Source: Anaspis maculata
Taxonomy: Eukaryota > Arthropoda > Insecta > Coleoptera > Scraptiidae
NCBI GenBank assembly: GCA_949128115.1
Contig: OX421967.1
Location: 10,840,070 to 10,904,069 of the forward strand
Length of the DNA: 64,000 bases
Direction of reading: 5' to 3'
The notes below the pieces were generated by a model. It was not told where the DNA came from. It did not search any database and saw only the letters and a list, made by a program, of their open reading frames with translations. Below, piece after piece: positions 13,214 to 25,229 of the stretch (positions are counted from its first letter, which is position 1; every line of letters begins with the position of its first letter). Position numbers and translations under genes: made by a program.

Positions 13214-13911
13214 TTTTGATCCTGTAGTATTCTTACAGTTGAATTTTCTGCTATCATCGCTGAAACTCCCTGTATATATGAGCGTTTCCCCAATACGCCC
13301 CAATACTGGATTTCAACGAGTGAAATCCCGGTGTAGTTCTTATTGGGTTCTCTGGCTTGTTTACCATCCCATGTTTCTGCAGATACATTTTCATGTAGAC
13401 CCCTCGGTAGACCCAGATTCAATACATATAGAAACCGATAAAGCTACCTACGAGTTGAAAAGGGCTCTATTGGAGAATAACAACTAACGGGGAGATAGGA
13501 ACAATTTTCTTTCATTCAGTAGGTACTCACACAATATATTATTATTCCCATACTGACAAGCTTATCAAAGAAAAAAGTGAAAATATTGATTGTTGAATGC
13601 AAAATTTTCCTTTCCATAGTCGACAACAATGGGTCCTCTGCGTCTTGTATCATTGTACCATGTGCACTTTTGTATAGAGAGAAAGCAATAATAATCGCAT
13701 TTATTGTACATCATCAGAATAAATGCCATAATAAGTAGTGTGTAGTCGGTACGGAGACCCGTATTATTGGAGATCTTACGAGAGATGCTATTTAAAAAAA
13801 AAGAAAATGAATGTTAAAAAGTAAAACTTCTCGCATTCAAATACGAGGTTGGAATACGGTGTGTGACTGGGAACTAATCGATTTGCACAAAATGGTTTCG
13901 TGTCCTGATAC
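13214..13911. other. Intergenic; remnant terminus only
   Basis: At about 13238-13275 lies a single terminus (TGCTATCATCGCTGAAAC) of the family seen at 22580-23165. Nothing else is supported. Confidence 0.4.
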
Positions 13912-14371
13912 TTCTACAATGTTGGAAAAAGCATAATCTTTCATTAGATAGGCATTACCTAAACATACAGAGCTTTCTCTAAAATGTGCACTTTTTTACA
14001 TTTGTTGAAAATAATTAGTGAAATCCCGAAGTATTTTTTCTTGAGATAAGCTATTCTAAAACAATAATTGATAGTAAATTTCTGTTGTATTGACTTATTA
14101 TGAATTCCCATCAAGAATCGAAGACACAAAAACTACTGATACTTACTTCTACATTGTTGGAAAAAACATAATCTTTCATTAGATAGGCATTACCTGAACA
14201 TACAGAGCTTTCTCTAAAATGTACACTTTTTTACATTCTTTGAAAATGATTAGTGGAATTCCAAAGTATTTTTTCTTGAGATAAACTATTCTGAAACAAT
14301 AATTAATAGTAAATTCCTGTTGTATTGACTTATTATGAATTCCCATCAAGAATCGAAGACACAAAAACTAC
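13912..14371. repeat. 235-bp tandem duplication (two copies)
   Basis: Seen: units 13912-14146 and 14147-14371, each starting TTCTACAxTGTTGGAAAAA and ending ACACAAAAACTAC. They are nearly identical, with a few substitutions. No reading frame is conserved across both copies, so this looks like a recent non-coding duplication. Confidence 0.85.
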
Positions 14372-15316
14372 GAGGCCTTGTTGATGAATATGTATTGAAC
14401 GCATATTTCTTATTCATCAAAGTAACTCGATCTCGACGTATGAAAGCCCTGTACAGTTTATATCGGGCCCTATACGGCGATATATACGAATATTGGCGGA
14501 ATTGAAACTTGCATTCCTACTTCACCTACCCCAATGTTTTATAGGACTATATACCATTACTACACAAAAAGAAACTGACGGGAATATATGGGTGCAATGG
14601 AATATATTAAATAGATGCCTTATACATACATGCCAATATAGTCCATAGATATTCGTGTAGAAACCAGTAGAAATATCTTATATAGGTTCGAATGAGAGTT
14701 ATATGGGTCATTCGCAATATAAGTATAGCTGATTTTTTCAACCCAAAACGAGACTCCAAAAATTTTATTCAAAATGTATTTTTGCTTAACCAGGCTTAGC
14801 TTAAATTGTAAAAATCATACCGCAGATTTAAAATTAACAATAAACTGTCTTGAGCGTTCAGTTCACTGCAATTCGCAACAAAATTTAGTGGGTACATGCA
14901 CCCGAAAAAATACAATGTCATCACTTTCCCAAACAAAACGTTCCAAACTCGTTATTACGACAATGGGCAATTGTCACTATGCTCATTTTATTTTTTTATA
15001 TACGTCACTCTAATTGCCGGCATGGCTATTACGGCATTTTCATCACATTTTCATAGTCGGTAAAGCATACAAAGATGCACGCCCTACTTTGTATAAAGAC
15101 TTCAGTCTAGCCGCATAAATATACACAGGAGGTATACCTGGTATAGTGAGTAGAAAGTCACTATGCTCCAAGTTTTATTAAGTGGTAGCAATAGCGAATA
15201 TGGTCATCTTATTCCAGTTTATTTTCTTCAACAATATACCTACACTACTTGTATAAGATGATGTAAACTGTCTAAAATCTAATTAATATTATCTACCAGT
15301 TTTTACCTAATCAATT
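14372..15316. other. Intergenic, nothing recognised
   Basis: AT-rich sequence. A 79-codon open frame at 14774-15013 has no motif and poor coding character. Confidence 0.4.
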
Positions 15317-16765
15317 GACGCCGATGACACGCAATTGCACTTCAGCTTTCATTATTCGGATTTTCTTGTTGCTCGTGAGCATGTTCAGAAGGACTTGGAT
15401 AAGTTAAGCTCCCTTAAAATTTTAAAACTAATTTAAATTTATATCACAAATTTTAAGTTTAAAAAATGTATTAATATTGCAAATTTTTAAACCTAACAAA
15501 AGAAAAAAAAGAAAAATTTCCAAAGAACACGCGTTACTCCTTAATCCTTCAAAATCCTGTGCTTTGTTATTCGCAACTAAAAAACAAAAAGAATTTTTAT
15601 TGAATAATGGTTTTTCTCTCAAGATTGATGACGTTCAAATCCCATACGTCGATTCATCTCGCAATCTTGGCGTTATCCTTGATACAAATTTAAGATTCAA
15701 GGATCACGTTACGTCACTTTTGAAAAAATCTCATTCAGCTTTAAAACTAATATACGCTAACCGACACATACTGAGCTTCCCGTTGAAGAAACACCTCTGC
15801 GATACTCTTGTACTCTCTTTCTACAATTACTGTAGTTTCATTTATGGGCCTTGTCTTGATTCTGTCACAAGAAGTAGAATACAGAGAGTCCAGAATGCCT
15901 GTATAAGATGTATATACGGTCTTAGAAAGTATGATCACGTGTCCTTAAAGTTGTCCGAGATTGGTTGGCTCAACATGGAACAGCGTCGCATCTCCCAGTT
16001 GGGGAACTTTCTTTACAAGCTTTTCAAGTTTGATTTATGCAGTGTAGCTTTGAGAAGTAAACTTGTATTACGATCGGACGCTTGTTCCGTGGGCTTAAAT
16101 TTAAGATGGTCTAATGATAGATTGACAATGCCTCACCACCATACGACTTTATTTCGAAGATCTTTCACTTATAACTCTGTGAAACTTTTCAACTCTTTTC
16201 CTCGTGGGTTGATGCAGTCGCCATCGCTTTCGTCTTTTAAAAGCCAGCTCATCAGATTGATTTTATCGGGTGGAATTTGACTTTCAACTCATTTCTTTAT
16301 GCTTCTCTTCCCTGCGGCTTTTTGACCATTGATTAAATCTGTCCCTACAGTTGTTTTTTTTTCTTTCTTACTTTAGCTTAATTGCTGTTATCTTTCCTTC
16401 TTGCTCTATCCTCTTGCACTGAGGATACAGATTTCTATTTAATTTTGTGTTAATTTTTGTTCAATTTTGTGTTAATTTCTTACATTTGATTTCTTACTTT
16501 AATTTTTTACATTATTTTCTTGTGATGAAAATTAGCAATTGATTTTGTTTTCCTCCCTCATTCCATATAATTCATGTGTTAAGAATTTATTGCTTGTTTT
16601 TTTTGGTTTTGTCTGCTATGCATTTTTTCTTGTCATATTTTATTTTGTAACATGTTGAGAGGGTTAAGTAGAATAGCAATTGTGCTAGACTTCGCCCCTC
16701 TTCATTTAATATTCATTTACTGAATAAAGTCCATTTATTATTATTATTATTATTATTATTAATTA
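15317..16765 (+). mobile_element. 5'-truncated non-LTR retrotransposon (LINE), broken reverse transcriptase
   Basis: Seen: the C-terminal part of a reverse transcriptase of the Jockey/CR1-like kind. The frame begins at the catalytic region (ADDTQLH, 15320 on), continues through HVQKDLDKLSS, is interrupted by about 100 bp of AT-rich sequence (about 15415-15515), and resumes as LNPSKSCALLF and NLGVILDTNLRFKDHV up to a stop at 16278-16280. The tyrosine or phenylalanine expected before ADD is Asp, so the active site is altered. The 3' untranslated part ends with AATAAAG and a (TTA)n tail at about 16735-16761, typical of several LINE clades. The upstream reverse transcriptase and endonuclease are missing. 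It is a dead copy. Confidence 0.9.
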
Positions 16766-18261
16766 ACATTTCAAAATTACACTTGAGTAGTATAATTCGA
16801 GTTATAATAGATAACATTTAAATTTGTTAGGTCTGGATAATGATATCAAAACTAAGAGACGTGTAGATGGGTAAGTTAGGTATAATGGGAGTACCAAGGA
16901 GTACCTACTGCGGTAATAAAATCGTGCGGAAATTTTTGAAATTCTCAACGCGAATTCTCAATGAACGCCCTCAATTAAGGCCAAGCCGTGTGTTGCATGC
17001 ATACTCGATTGTGAATCTTCGATGGTTGGCAAAGATGACCATGGGACGATCATGACGATGTGCCATGCCATTACCCTCACGTTGGAAAGCCTGTAATTTA
17101 AAATAAAAAAATAATTCTCGATTACTTATCCGAAAGGAAATTGGAAAAAATTAGGAATTTCTGTTTGCCATAAAGATACGTTATTATCATCATCATTATA
17201 ACCATCGAGGTATAATATGATAATTGAAGGTTAAAGGTAACTGTATGTGCATAGCGTATTGTATTGAGAATTTTTCCCACGTGCACTTTTTTCGGTTACG
17301 GTGTGCCTTGTGTGCGCTATAATATTATTATGTTGATGGAGGGAACCCAATTAGATTTATTGAGGTTGTGAAACTGCGTCATTTTCGTTGAAAAACATGA
17401 AATAACAAATGAACAGAGCTTTTTTTAATTGAGAAAGAATGCCTGGCAGTTATCTCATGCATGAGCAAGATTCTTGTTGGGTAACGTTTGATGCTGTGAC
17501 TATAGCAACAAATAAGCTTAACTGAGTTTGGTGTGAAGTTCATAGAATTTATTTATTCAAGTGTGCCTGAACTCCTCAACATTGAGAATTTGGACACTGA
17601 TTATCAGAATTACTTAGAACCTCACATGCCTCAGTGGGTAATCGAAAAATTAGTATTGGTCTTCATCTTATGATTGAAGAGCAAATTCGGTTTCTGTAAA
17701 ATATAACCAGGTGACATTTAATATTGACATATAAATTTTTAATTGAATTGCTGTGAGCGTAATTTTTGTCTTTTTTCCCAATAATTTGGCTTGTATGAGA
17801 AACATAACATGAAAGTAGGCTCAAAAACATGTCCTTAGTGGTCGATTCAGTAATAAGAAACGTTTTTGCTGAAAATGCCAGGAATAAATGGAGTGGAGAC
17901 TCATTTCCAAGCAAATTATTCACGACTTATGTGTTTCAAACTTCTTTTAAGGATCACGTGCTTTTTACACGATGAACAAGACATTTTCTTTGAAATTTCA
18001 AAAATGTTTGCTTCCTGTCCGGCTTGTGTAACTAATCTGAAGTGAAAATGAAGGTCAAAAACGTACTCTTAGTGGTCAGTTCAGCAAGAAACGATACCTC
18101 AGTTGTATGTTTCAATCAAGGATCGAGTTCAACTGAACAGATCTCACTTATTGATAGTGGTATCTACCTATTGTCAAAGAATGGTTTATGCGAGGGTTAA
18201 CCCGTCTCTGAAGCATTTTATATCGTACATTTTCTTCAACATTGTCATCGTTTTTACCTTA
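16766..18261. other. Intergenic; a short spaced direct repeat
   Basis: Two loosely matching blocks (about 17820-17865 and 18050-18100) share CTTAGTGGTC followed by a TTCAG core. No gene is supported. Confidence 0.35.
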
Positions 18262-18760
18262 GCCCAGGCGCCAGGGAGCAAAAATCAGCTCAATAAGAAA
18301 ATATTTGTTTATTGGCTGGAAACTAGCTTAAAACGATCTGTGTGGCTTAGGTTTTGACATACTAATTTCCCCCCTTTCTGAAATGTCGGCGTCATGTCGC
18401 CATCATCAACAAGAAGTGCATCAGCGTGGTTTTTACCAAATATCTTGATTTTGGGTCATCTGACAGCAAAAGATGTGAGGATAAATTTTGAAACCAATGA
18501 AATTCCCTACAGAATAATTTTTCAATTAACTTTCTGCGACCTAGGGTCTTTGAGATAGAGCTTCTGGAAGCGAGAGGCATTGTCGTAAAAGCTCCATGGC
18601 CACTTGACTCGAAAAACTAAAATGTCGATGTGACGAAAAAATGTCAAAATGAGATTTCTCGAGAATCCTTCATGCTATAGTTGCGGTGATGATCTTAAAT
18701 TCTTCCTCTTGAACCGTAGACTACGAATATAAAAAAGTAAAAAACGTCACATTGTACATA

Positions 18761-19554
18761 TACAGGGTGTACTGAGGGAATCAAATCAGATCAAAGAAAT
18801 TTTACATATTTCTTCGATTTAGCCTACATGCGACACTCTAAGCTCCTATCACGAGTCCAATATCAATATGCATTTGCTCTGTGAGCTTTACCTGATACAC
18901 TAAAGAAGTGGTCAGCTTACAGCTTTACTGTAAAATGTTTTGAAGGCCCTCTGAAATCATCAAAATTTACAGTAGCAAGAAATGTATGTGATAGTATATT
19001 ATATATCAAGAGACCAAAATGAATTATTAATTTGAGGATTTGGACCCAAAAGGCCCTCGAGCAACAAACTTCACCCAATGGATCAAAAATTCACTTTGGT
19101 TCCTTGGTATATAATACATATACTGTTACATACATTTCTTGCTACTATAAATTTTGATGACTTCAGAGGGCCTTTAAAACATTTTACAGGAAAGCTGTGA
19201 GCTGACCACTTTTCAAGTGTATCAAGTGAAGCTTACAGAGCAATGCATATTGATATTGAACTCGTGGTAAGTTCTTAGTAGAGTTTTTTTCCCCCTCCTT
19301 ATCGACTTTTCTTGCCATAGGAGTTTGCCCGTTCATTTATCAATTATATTAACAAACTCTGAAAAATGCAAATTTCGGACAACACCACACCCAGACTTTT
19401 CACCGGGAATCGAACCCAGGATTTCCGCGTCGCAGGCAACCACTCGACCGCCTGCGCCACGGGGCCGTCAAGTGCTTAGAGTTTCGCATAGGCTAGATCG
19501 AAGAAATATGTCAAATTTCTCTAATCTGATTTGATTCCCTTAGTACACCCTGTA
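18761..19554. mobile_element. Inner TA-flanked palindromic element
   Basis: Seen: perfect inverted termini TACAGGGTGTACT and TA on both sides (18759-18760, 19555-19556). The arms share GAATCAAATCAGAT and, further in, TTTACAG..AGCAAGAAATGTATG around a centre near 19050. The right arm is lengthened by a SINE insertion at 19284-19469. Confidence 0.8.
19284..19469 (-). mobile_element. tRNA-derived SINE
   Basis: Seen on the minus strand: an A-box-like TGGCGCAGGCGG (19448-19459) and a B box GGTTCGATTCC (19406-19416) in tRNA-like order, near the 5' end of a unit of about 186 bp. The unit ends in an A-rich run (19284-19290 read on the minus strand). Flanking direct repeats AAGTTCTTAGTAGAG (19269-19283) and AAGTGCTTAGAG (19470-19481) look like a target duplication with a small change. 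The matching position in the opposite arm of the host palindrome (near 18840) lacks the insert. The anticodon arm is degenerate, so this is not a functional tRNA gene. Confidence 0.85.
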
Positions 19555-20046
19555 TATGTACAATGTGACGTTTTTGACTTATCAATATTCGTAATCTACG
19601 GTTCAAGAGGAAGAGTTAAGGACCGTCACCGCAACTATAGCATAAAGCATTCTCGAGAAATCTCATTTTGAATTTTTTCTGTCACATCGGCATTTTAGTT
19701 TTTCGAGTCAAGTGGCCATGGAGCTTTCACGACAATGACTCTCGCTTCCAGAAGCTCTATCTCAATGACCATATGTCGCAGAAAGTTGATTTAACAACCA
19801 AACTGTAGGGAATTTTATAGGCTTCAAAATGACTCCTCAAATCTTTTGCTGTCAGATGACCCAAAATTAAGATATTCGGCAAAATCCACGCTGGTGCACG
19901 TCTTGTCGATGATGGCGACATGACGCCGACATTTCCGAAAGAGGGGAAACTAGTATGTCAAAACCTAAGCTACACAGATCGTTTTGAGCTAGTTTCCAGC
20001 CAGTAAACAATTATTTCTTTATTGTTTTCCCTGGCGTCTGGGTTAC

Positions 20047-22300
20047 CTGTGAATATGAGGAGAAATGAGAGACTTCAAAACAAAGTATTCAACTATTACT
20101 AATTAGAAAGGAATAAGGATGATGAACAAAACCTGAAGATAGGTAGGTTCAGCTATTCAAACGGAAACATCAAATTTTGATTAATAGCTCAAGCTTTCGA
20201 CAACTGTGATTGAATATTAAACAGATAGCTTCCCACATTTTTTTGGCATTTATAAATACAAGAACAAGTGTTTAGTGTAGATGCCTAGTAGAGATAGCAG
20301 CCATCTGTCTCGCACCGGTTGCGGTTACTTGATAATTAAATTATCTTGAAAGAATTTTACAAGCTAGTACCTAGTGTCTTTTTCGAGAGTGCTAATGGGT
20401 ATCACCATTTGGGACAGGCCTTCGCCCTTCACTTTACTTTTTAACCAAAAACTGTCGCTGGAATCTTGTCAAATTTCTCTTATTTTTCATCGCTAGTTCA
20501 CTTTAAAATTGAGTGGGCAAAAAGAGAAAAATCTAGTACCTACCTGCTGCTTAGCTAGAAAAGTAGAAATACCTATAATCAAATCTGGCTTTTTGCCATC
20601 ATTCGTTTCAGCTAGGTAGGTAGCTGTATTTTATCGCAGCCGCCTCCGGCCTTTCCGAACAAGGTCGTTTCTCTTCGTTTTTTCTTATCAGTTTTTCGAA
20701 AAATAGAAGGCATTAATAGAAACAGATGAATAAATTCTGTGTTCACTTTGAGAATTTTTGCTTGGCCTTAAATGGCTCAATCGCGTGCTTTCTACGGCAA
20801 GTCTTTAAGGCTAAACACTCGCTCTCATTTTCTGAGATGATTATAATTACTTGTAGAAAAAAATCGGATCGGAAACTATGAAAAGCGAATAATCAAGTTG
20901 TCTAGAGATGCTTCATTTCATGCCTTTCTCTTTCGCAACAATCATCGATAAGGTTCATTGGCACACCGTGGGAAAATTCGTCATATTTCACCGCTGAATT
21001 TCCAAATATAACCGCACACTTGATTTCAAAAAAATTGATTTGAAAAATGAAATAAGAAATAATTGTGAAAAAATATACAGTTTCTTATTCTTCAAGTAAG
21101 TACTTATTGCATAAATCTCCTCTCAAATTGTTTAGGTACTGATTTACAGAACGTATCTTAAATAAAGAGAAAGAAAAGAAGAAAAAATAGGAGGAACCAA
21201 TTAACAAATCAAACTAAATATCTAGGTGAATGAAAAATGGTAATAGCAAGCAGGATTTTCCGGATGTTGCACTCTGGAACCGGAATGCCTAAATGATAAG
21301 CTGAGTGTGACAAAATAGCGTATAATAACGGCGGGACAAGTAAACGCAGTGGAAACCGTTAAAATTAATGAAACGGCTAATTTGGCGCGCAGCTCTTTGA
21401 AATTGTGCTCTTTAATAGTTTTTCTTTGAAGCAAAAATAGGTTGATTTAGTAATTTTGCACCGTGTATGCAGAATGCAACCGTAAATAACTTGTAACTTA
21501 GCTTTATACCGTAACTCCTACACGTTTATGACAATTTTATAATTTGCAGAAAATATAGGTATAAAAAATAGCTGTTTCGCCACGGTTTTTTTCTTCAGTT
21601 TGTTTAATAACTCCACTATTTGTGCTTTTTGTGCTAAATCAAAATCAAAAGTTTCCAAAATCTGGCGCGTTTTTAAGATTGCGGGAAAAGCCTTTGAAAA
21701 GTGAACGGTTTTCATTATCATTCCGTGTTTTTGAGTGTTTAAGCATGCACTTGGGCATACCGCTATTAAAAAAATAATGACGATACATGGTTTTGTACCA
21801 TGTCTGCCTAATTGAGGGAAAGGAACCGTTAATTCAGGCGACGTGCGATTTAGTAGGACACGCAATATTTTCTTCTCGCCGATGCGATTTTGAAAAAGCT
21901 TGTAAAAATCTCTTGGGTACCAGATTTCGGTAAAAACTCCATCAAATTATAGTGCACAAACCTAATTTTAATTATTAAGTAGTTCAAAATTTGAGCGAGG
22001 TCAACAATCCGTCTATTATGAGCAGTTCCTTGTACGGAACAGAACAAGGTCATGATACTTTGGTATAAGAGGTAGGTATATACACAATCGAGAGGTGTAT
22101 AAATTATGTCACACAAATATGGGCGATTTATGGGATGTTGTGGGCTGGTAATCGTTGCATTATTATTCACCGTGGTTTAATTTAAAATAATTCTAAAGAA
22201 ATCCGTGATTCATATTCGAAAAACTGAACCGAAAAATATATATTAAGACTGAAATGTAGGTATTTGATTGGGGAGACTCAGTGGAGGATCAAAACTAAGA
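20047..22300. other. Intergenic, no supported gene
   Basis: Several short open frames on the minus strand (for example 21518-21865 and 21850-22170) have no recognisable motif, no convincing splice partners and no repeat boundaries. Confidence 0.4.
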
Positions 22301-22314
22301 TAATCAATTCACTA

Positions 22315-22560
22315 TATTATTGGCGCTGATTTTAACGTGATCAAAAACAAGAAGGCAATTCTCAAACTCTAATGTTGCTAGGTGAGGAGTCACTGAGGAA
22401 AACGATGCCCAAACGGCCAAGCGCGACAGCGCTAAAAAAAATGGAACGAAAATGCCCACTGTCCGGTGTCCTCAGTGAAGTTGAGGAAACTCCCTCAGAT
22501 GGACATTGATTTATGGAGTTGGATTGCACGATTCAAGACACACGCTTGAGTGCACTGTTT
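22315..22560. repeat. Dispersed copy of the 25-28 kb array unit
   Basis: Seen: GGCGCTGATTTTAACGTG, then GATGCCCAA, then CCTCAGATGGACATTGATTT, in the same order and spacing as in the array at 25230-28130. This single copy lies outside the array. Confidence 0.7.
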
Positions 22561-22579
22561 CGAAATATAATCTTTCCTA

Positions 22580-23165
22580 TACAAGGTGTTTCAGGGATGA
22601 TAGCAAAAAATTCAACTGTGGGTAGATCTCGTCAAAATATGACGAAAACCTATATACCATTTTGCAAAATTTGGCTTAATGACGAAGATACAGCCCTACA
22701 AAGTTCACTTTCTCCGGATTCCAAAAATTGGTAACTCAGGAACGTTTCGACAAATTCAGCTTTAATTCAGCAAAAGCTTGTTGGTCATAATTATCTATCA
22801 ACCTGCCTAATTTGGGAAGAATCCAACCAGTGGCGTGGGAGTTATGAGGGTCAATAATTTAGAAGCATCCGAAGAAAAGTTGACTTAAGGTGACCCCTCA
22901 TAACTTCTACGCCACTGATTGGATTCTCTTCAAATTTTGCAGGTTGATGGATGATTATGACAAACCAGCTTAATATGCTCAATTGAAGCTGAATTTGTCA
23001 AAACGTTACTGAGTTACTTTTTGAAATACGAAAAAAGTGAACTTTGGAGGGCTGTATCTTCGTTATTAGGCCGAACTTTGCAAAATGATATGTAGATTTT
23101 CTTCATGTTTTGACGAGATCTACCCACAGTTAGATTTTTTGCTATCATCCCTGAAACACCTTGTA
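22580..23165. mobile_element. TA-flanked palindromic element (586 bp)
   Basis: Seen: perfect inverted termini TACAAGGTGTTTCAGGGATG, flanked by TA (22578-22579, 23166-23167). The two halves are inverted copies along almost the whole length, centred near 22873. A diverged relative lies at 11311-12075. It looks like a Tc1/mariner-type MITE; there is no coding capacity. Confidence 0.85.
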
Positions 23166-23283
23166 TATGTATCTTCTTCCTCATGCCTGCTAACTAGAGT
23201 AAATGATACCCACTGCTCAGTGGTTTCCATTCCGTTTTTTTAGCGCATTTTCCATCTTGATGAAAATCGCTATTGCAACCGCT

Positions 23284-23314
23284 TTGTCCGTCCGTCCGTC
23301 CGTCCGTCCGTTCC
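23284..23314. repeat. (GTCC)n microsatellite
   Basis: About six tandem CGTC units, imperfect at the ends. Confidence 0.9.
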
Positions 23315-23389
23315 TCGAACTCCTCCCAAACTAGACGACCTAGCTTTCTAATTTTTTCGCTGTTACATAGCTGCCACTCCCAAAGGAGG

Positions 23390-25220
23390 GCTAGGCTATA
23401 TTGGATGTCTATATTGCGCCGCCAACATAGAGAAAACCGCCCCCGATAAACTTGAAATAACATAATATTGCACTTTCTACCAGACCTGATGCTCTGGTGT
23501 TCTCATTTTTTGAATAATAGGTACATAGTTGCCACTTATAAACGTAAGCCAAGAAACATTCCGTCATCAATATGCGCCGCCGACATGAAAAAACTGCTAA
23601 AAACCGCCCCCAATCACTTTAAAATAAAAAACATAAACCCGAAGACATAGCGATCTGATTCTTTCGGTATATAAATAGCTTACTAAAAATGGGGAAGGAT
23701 GGGCTACTTTTGGTTAGTTGCCGCCCCCCAGATTCCGCCCCCCAAACAATAAAAAGTGCAATAAAATGAAAAACATAAACCCGAAGACATAGCGATCTGA
23801 TTTTTTCGGTATATAAATAGCTGATTATAAATGGGAAAAGATAGGCTACTTTTGGTTAGTCGCCGCCCCCAGATTCCGCCCCCAAATGATAAAAAGTGCA
23901 ACTTTCACAAATGTTACTGATTGAGATGTTCCCTTAAACATTTAGGAACTGCCAACTCAAATTGTGCAACATTTGCTTAGCCGAACGCTGCCGCTCCCAC
24001 ACGCCGCCCCCAAAGTAAGAGATAAATGAAAAACATGAACCCAAAGACAAAGTGATCCAAGTTTTCCGCTATATGGATAGCTGACTGAAAATGGAAAAGG
24101 ATAGGCTACTTTTGATATGGCGCCGCCTCCAGCTTCCGCCCCCAAAAGAAAAAAAGTGCAACTTTCAACAATTTTCACTGATTTAGCTGATACTGTCACC
24201 TCGAACATTTAGAAACTCTTGACTCAAACTGTGCAAGAATTTCTTTGCCAAACTCTGCCGCTCCCACACGCCGCCCCCAAAGTGAGAGATAAATGTAAAA
24301 CATGAACCTGAAGACATAGCGATTTAATTCTTTCACTATATTGATAGCTGACTGAAATTGGAAAAATATAGGCCACTTTTAATTAGCCGCCGCCTCCAGC
24401 TGCCGCCTCCAGCTGCCGCCTCCAAACAAACAAAAAATGCAACTTTCACAATTTTCACTGATTGTCATATTTCCCTCACATTTAGAAACTCCCAACTCAA
24501 ACTGTGCAACAGTTACTTTGCCGAATGCTGCCGCCCCCACACGCTACCCTCAAAGTGAGAGATGAATGAAAAACATAAACCCAAAGACATAACGATCTAA
24601 TTCTTTCGCTATATGGATAGCTAACTAAAAATGGGGAAGAATGGGCTACCTTTGACATGGCGCCGCCTCCAACTTCCACCCCCAAAAGAGAAGAAATGCA
24701 ACTTTCAATAATTCCCACTGAATTACATTTTAATGTTACCTCAAACATTCAGAAACTCCCAACTCAAACTATGGAAGAATTTCTTTGCCAAACTCTGCCG
24801 CTCCCACACGCCGCCCCCAAAGTAAGAGATGAATGTAAAACATAACCCTGAAAACATAGCGATTAAATTGTTCCGCTATATAGATAGCTGACTCAAAATG
24901 GGAAGAGATAGGCCACTTTTGATTAGTCGCCGCCTCCAGCTCCCGCCCCTAAACAAAAAAATGCAACTTTTACAATTTTCATTGATTGTCATATTTCCTT
25001 AAACATTTAGAAACTCTCAACTCAAACTGTGCAACAGTTACTTTGCAGAATGCTGCCACTCCCACACACTGCCCTCAAAGTAAAAGATAAATGGAAAACA
25101 TGAACCCGAAGACATATCGATCTAATTCTTTCGCTATATGGATAGCCGACTAAAAATGGGAAAGAATAAACTACTGCTGATTAGTCGCCGCTCCCAGCTC
25201 CCGCCCTCAAACAAAAAAAT
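23390..25220. repeat. Tandem array, period about 266 bp
   Basis: Seen: recurring markers AGAGATRAATGxAAAACAT at about 24020, 24286, 24557, 24824 and 25082, plus GCCGCCCCC, GATAGCTGACT and CTCAAACTGTGCAA in fixed order. Shorter units (about 140-160 bp) occur near 23400-23770. GC-rich GCCGCC blocks alternate with AT-rich spacers. Open frames inside are not shared between units, so I regard the array as non-coding satellite-like DNA. Confidence 0.85.
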
Positions 25221-25229
25221 ATATTGATG

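Larger units (their letters stand above)
18262..20046. mobile_element. Large foldback: outer palindrome with about 500-bp arms
   Basis: Seen: left arm 18262-18758 and right arm 19557-20046 are inverted copies along nearly their whole length. Shared words include GATGATGGCGACATGACGCC and CTAGTTTCCAGCCA. The arms converge on the palindrome TGTACATATGTACA, whose central TA holds another inverted-repeat element (18761-19554). No transposase is seen. Outer ends and any target duplication are not sharp. Confidence 0.8.

Noticed and set aside
19400..19470. Possible functional tRNA gene
   Set aside because: A and B boxes are present, but the anticodon and acceptor arms do not fold properly and a SINE body with A-run and target duplication surrounds it.
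23284..25220. Possible CRISPR array because of regular repeats
   Set aside because: Units are about 266 bp, not 25-40 bp repeats with unique spacers, and the DNA is eukaryotic.
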